A DNA stretch of 64,000 nucleotides from Lepidostoma basale (taxonomy: Eukaryota > Arthropoda > Insecta > Trichoptera > Lepidostomatidae), in the NCBI GenBank assembly GCA_022606425.2, contig JAHDVF020000001.1, positions 868,001 to 932,000 on the forward strand, in the 5' to 3' direction. Position numbers and translations under genes: made by a program. How positions within the stretch are numbered: position 1 is the first letter of the stretch; every line of letters begins with the position of its first letter. Positions 61,171 to 64,000 of the stretch are shown piece by piece. The notes under the pieces are model-generated. The model was not told the origin of the DNA. It was given only the letters and a program-made list of their open reading frames with translations, and searched no databases.

Positions 61171-62700
61171 ACTAACTAACCATCACGCCATTTCCCCGGA
61201 GAGGTAGGCAGAGAGGATGGATAGCCACACTGGCCTGTCCTGGCACACCTCTCGGGCTTCCTCCACATTCATACATCGCACCATGCCCGCACGTCGATTA
61301 TTCCGACTTCGAATGTGGCCGCCTTTTAGTAATTGGTTAATTTGGTCATGCCATGTTTTCCTCGGTCGTCCTCGGCTTCTTTTCCCACTCACATTGCTTG
61401 TGTACAACTTTTTAACCATTCTACTCTCATCCATTCGTTCCATATGTCCGAACCATCTCAGGGATCATTTTTTAATTTTATTCATGATGCAGTCATCTGT
61501 CTTACATTTCTTTCTTATTTCATCGTTCGGTATTCTATCATACAACGTTTTCCCGCACATTCTTCTTAGTGATCTCATTTCTACGGCGTTTATCCTACTT
61601 TCATCCTTCTTTTGCCAGCTCCAAGCTTCACTTCCATACATGAGGGTTGGCACTAGAACTCCATTGTGTACTGCCATCTTTGCTTCTGTAGATATATTTC
61701 TATTTGCAGTAATGACTTTGAGTGCGCCATTTATTTTATTCCCAGCATCAACCCTCCTTTCGATGTCTTTCTCCATTTTTCCGTCTCTTGTAAACATGCT
61801 TCCCAGATACGTATATTCAGTAACTTGCTCCAATTTCTCGCCCATCGCACTTATATCACAAATCGTCATACATTCTTCTTTCTCGAAAACCATCACTTTA
61901 GATTTAGACACATTCATCACCAAGTCACTCTTTTTGCATGCCTCATACATCCTTGCTACTAAGACTTGCAAATTGTCTTTACTGTCAGCGATTAACACAG
62001 CATCGTCTGCATATAACAAACAGCTGACTGACAAACAATTCATCTTAGCACCAGCGTCTATGCCTTCAAGTTCTTTCATACACTTGTCCAAGTATAGATT
62101 GAACAACCACGGGATCACACAACCCTGTTTGACACCTTTGGTGATGTCAAACCAAGATGTGACAGCCCCATTAACCCTGACACAAGCGGTGCTTCCCTCA
62201 TAGAGGGATGCGACCGCGCGTATCAGTTTTGTGCCCACTCCATACTCGGCCAAGACCTTCCAAAGTTTTTTCCTATCAACTCGGTCATACGCTTTCTGCA
62301 GATCCACAAACGCACAGAAAAGTTTTCGGTCCTTGGCCAATACCTTCTCTGTTAGACTGCGGAGTACGAAAATCTAGTCCATGCATCCACGTCCACTCAT
62401 AAAGGCTCCTTGTACATCCCAAATCTTTCCAGATGTCACTTTCCTCACTCATTCTATCAGTATCCTGCCGTATAGTTTACCAACGGAGCTCAGCAGACTG
62501 ATGGCCCTGTGGCTCCCACAGTCTACACGGGCTCCCTTACCCTTGTAAAGAGGCATGATAACTGCTCTTCTCCAGTCCAGCGGAGTATACCCCTCCTCCA
62601 AACATCGGTTAAGGAGTCCGCAAAGCCATGCAAGAACCACCTGGCCACCACTCTTGACAAACTCTATTGCAACGCAATGATGCCGAAACCTTTCGAACCC
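61168..62700 (-). mobile_element. LINE-A, longest copy
   Basis: About 1.5 kb, from the RT fingers to the 3' hairpin and a short TTAG tail. Truncated at the 5' end; the endonuclease domain is missing. It serves as the reference for other LINE-A copies. Confidence 0.92.
61183..62690 (-). pseudogene. LINE-A reverse transcriptase, three nonsense codons
   Basis: A single frame of about 500 codons: FVKSGGQVVLAWLCGLLNRC, RAVIMPLYKGKGARVDCGSH, RAISLLSSVGKLYGRILIE (RT fingers), VDLQKAYDRVDRKKLWKVLA, the catalytic YADD (62,002-62,013), YLGSMFTRDGKMEKDIERRV, MYGSEAWSWQKKDE, MRSLRRMCGKTLYDR, RWFGHMERMDESR, RGRPRKTWHDQINQLLKGGH and the stop after SAYLSGEMA. TGA at 62,449-62,451, TAG at 62,374-62,376 and TGA at 61,465-61,467 interrupt it. 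One codon is lost at GCVIPWLF (GCVMSPWLF elsewhere). Otherwise unshifted, hence relatively young. Confidence 0.88.
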
Positions 62701-62799
62701 ATAAAACAAAAGCGGAATTAACGAAATATACATTTTTTTTAAATACTTTATTTTATTTTCATTATTTGTTCAAAAAACAATAATTAAAATATAAATTAT

Positions 62800-62960
62800 T
62801 AAGGCATTATTAAATCTTATGTTGCTAATGCCCTAGTAAGGCGAAACATGTCATAACCATAAAATATAATAAAACTTCTAGAAACAGACGTTTTCATTCG
62901 TATTAATTATTTAATATGGAGTTATATACTTCATTGTTCAATAAACAAACAAATACAATA
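62800..62960 (+). repeat. PLE arm, TGATAA class
   Basis: TTGCTAATGCCCTAGTAAGG, GCGAAACATGTCATAACC, AATATAATAAAACTTCTAGA, then AATATGGAGTTATATAC. The left arm is reduced to AAGGCATTATTAAATC. Confidence 0.6.
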
Positions 62961-63364
62961 GAAAATGTTTGAAAATGATACTTTTTGTTTAAAGTTCTGA
63001 AGTGTTTGCCCTTTTGTTTTTAAATTATCACATATACCATATATTCAGTAAAAAAAACTGGTTTATTAACAATTTTGTAAATCACTTCGTTCTTTGAAAT
63101 CGATATCTAAACACTGAACTTGTAAAATTTACACAAAATTTGCATTACAGACAAATATCTGTCTTACTGCAAATTATAATACGTTGTATATATTGCTGCT
63201 CTTGCGGCATTTGACAAGTCGTATCGCGTGTTAAATGCTTATCAAGTTATACGTTATTCTCATGAATATTTGCATTAATCTCAAGAAAAGTTGCGCAGTA
63301 ATCATAATTATTCATACAGGTAAACATATATTTAAATATGATTCCTTTTTTCATTAAAATTTTT
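62961..63364. other. No gene seen
   Basis: AT-rich, unassigned. Confidence 0.35.
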
Positions 63365-63790
63365 TTAACAAAAACTAACTAACAGTAGAAATAATGGACG
63401 ACCACACTGTTCTTTTCTGAAATATTTCTCTCGATTCCTCAACATTCAAACATCATGCTATGCACGCACGTCGCATTCGCCGACTCCTCGTGTAGCTGTA
63501 TCGTGCCATTTTTTCCTCTATTTAATGTTCTTTGTTACATCGTTCACATATACTTTCTTCACCATTCTCTCTTCATTCATTCTTTCCATGTATCCAAACC
63601 ATCTTTATGGTCCTTTCATAATTTTGTTCATAACACTTCATTCGCACTACATTCACTTCTTGTATTTGAATTTGACAATCTACACACATTTCGTCTACGA
63701 AATCAATCTAATAATAAGTTCAATCTACGAAAATGTATTCTACTATCATCATTTTTCTTTTTTTATCCAATATGTCGTTTGACATGCAAC
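63365..63790 (-). mobile_element. LINE-A fragment, decayed
   Basis: Antisense from QDR..EESREI through RGKK and MKR..FGYMERMNEER to the SNSNT and RINA region. CTAACTAACAG marks the tail; the hairpin is deleted. Confidence 0.7.
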
Positions 63791-63796
63791 ATGTCT

Positions 63797-63893
63797 CCTT
63801 ATATGGAAGGACAGCTGGAAGTCTACCTCACAGGAGGAGCAACACTCTGAAGAACAGACCACATAGGTCTACGACAAAGAAAAAGAAGAATAA
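63797..63893 (+). mobile_element. LINE-D 3' end
   Basis: WKDSWKSTSQEEQHSEEQTT-like peptide and a (GAA)n-like tail. Matches 46,870-46,935. Confidence 0.6.
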
Positions 63894-64000
63894 GATGTCG
63901 TTAGAACCCAATCACTAAATACAATTTGTTTTTTTTTCTATTATTTCATATTTATTCTCATGACATGTGAGAGATAGCTAATCTATCGCCATTTTACTGT
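63894..64000 (-). mobile_element. SINE1, cut by window end
   Basis: Tail GTTAGAACCCAATCACT (antisense of AGTGATTGGGTTC), then TCTCATGACATGTGAGAGATAGCTAATCTATCGCC. The head lies beyond 64,000. Confidence 0.85.

Overview
The window looks like intergenic DNA from a large, AT-rich arthropod genome, most probably an insect. The species cannot be named from the sequence. I find no convincing host gene, tRNA, rRNA or CRISPR array. Almost everything recognisable is a transposable element: non-LTR retrotransposons (LINEs), Penelope-like elements (PLEs), one BEL/Pao LTR retrotransposon, one piggyBac element, hAT-like MITEs and two tRNA-derived SINE families. BEL/Pao, PLE and TTAA-flanked piggyBac together point to an animal, and the LINE mix to an arthropod.

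Family names are local to this window. LINE-A is the commonest: about 30 mostly 5'-truncated copies whose coding region runs almost to the 3' end, followed by (GTTA)n or (GTT)n. LINE-B has an FADD reverse transcriptase. LINE-C ends in a C2H2-like finger. LINE-D, E, F, G, H, I, J, K and L are other RT or post-RT C-terminal remnants. There are also CR1/L2-like copies with a GCGCC/GGCGC 3' stem and (AAT)n tail, and Jockey-like copies with an AAGTCC tail. SINE1 and SINE2 carry pol III A and B boxes. Element X is non-autonomous and ends in the LINE-A 3' sequence.

Layout. 0-10 kb: PLE hammerhead units and LINE-A copies, with LINE-D nested in LINE-A and LINE-C nested in SINE1. 10-19 kb: CR1, a hammerhead pair split by LINE-B, and element X split by LINE-B. 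19-33 kb: more LINE and SINE copies, an internally deleted piggyBac (25.6-26.8 kb), a PLE endonuclease remnant (28.5-29.3 kb) and a hAT-like MITE. 33.8-39.2 kb: a young BEL/Pao element on the minus strand with near-identical LTRs, a 5-bp target duplication, a gag-protease ORF with 13 repeats of 72 bp, and a deletion removing RT, RNase H and most of integrase. 39-64 kb: further CR1, Jockey, LINE-A, D and E, SINE and PLE copies, including LINE-A inserted in LINE-A and the longest LINE-A (61.2-62.7 kb).

The most interesting system is a set of hammerhead-ribozyme-like motifs (CUGANGA, helix II, GAAA, then a tiny palindromic helix III and a UH cleavage site). Many occur as opposed pairs in short inverted-repeat units. 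Two motifs lie downstream of Penelope-type GIY-YIG endonuclease remnants, which ties them to PLEs. Hammerheads in PLEs are known; the compact inverted-pair units, the several helix II classes and a common class with a broken core deserve study. Exact target duplications allow several insertions to be ordered in time: PLE units and SINEs are older, and LINE-A, B, C and D inserted into them.
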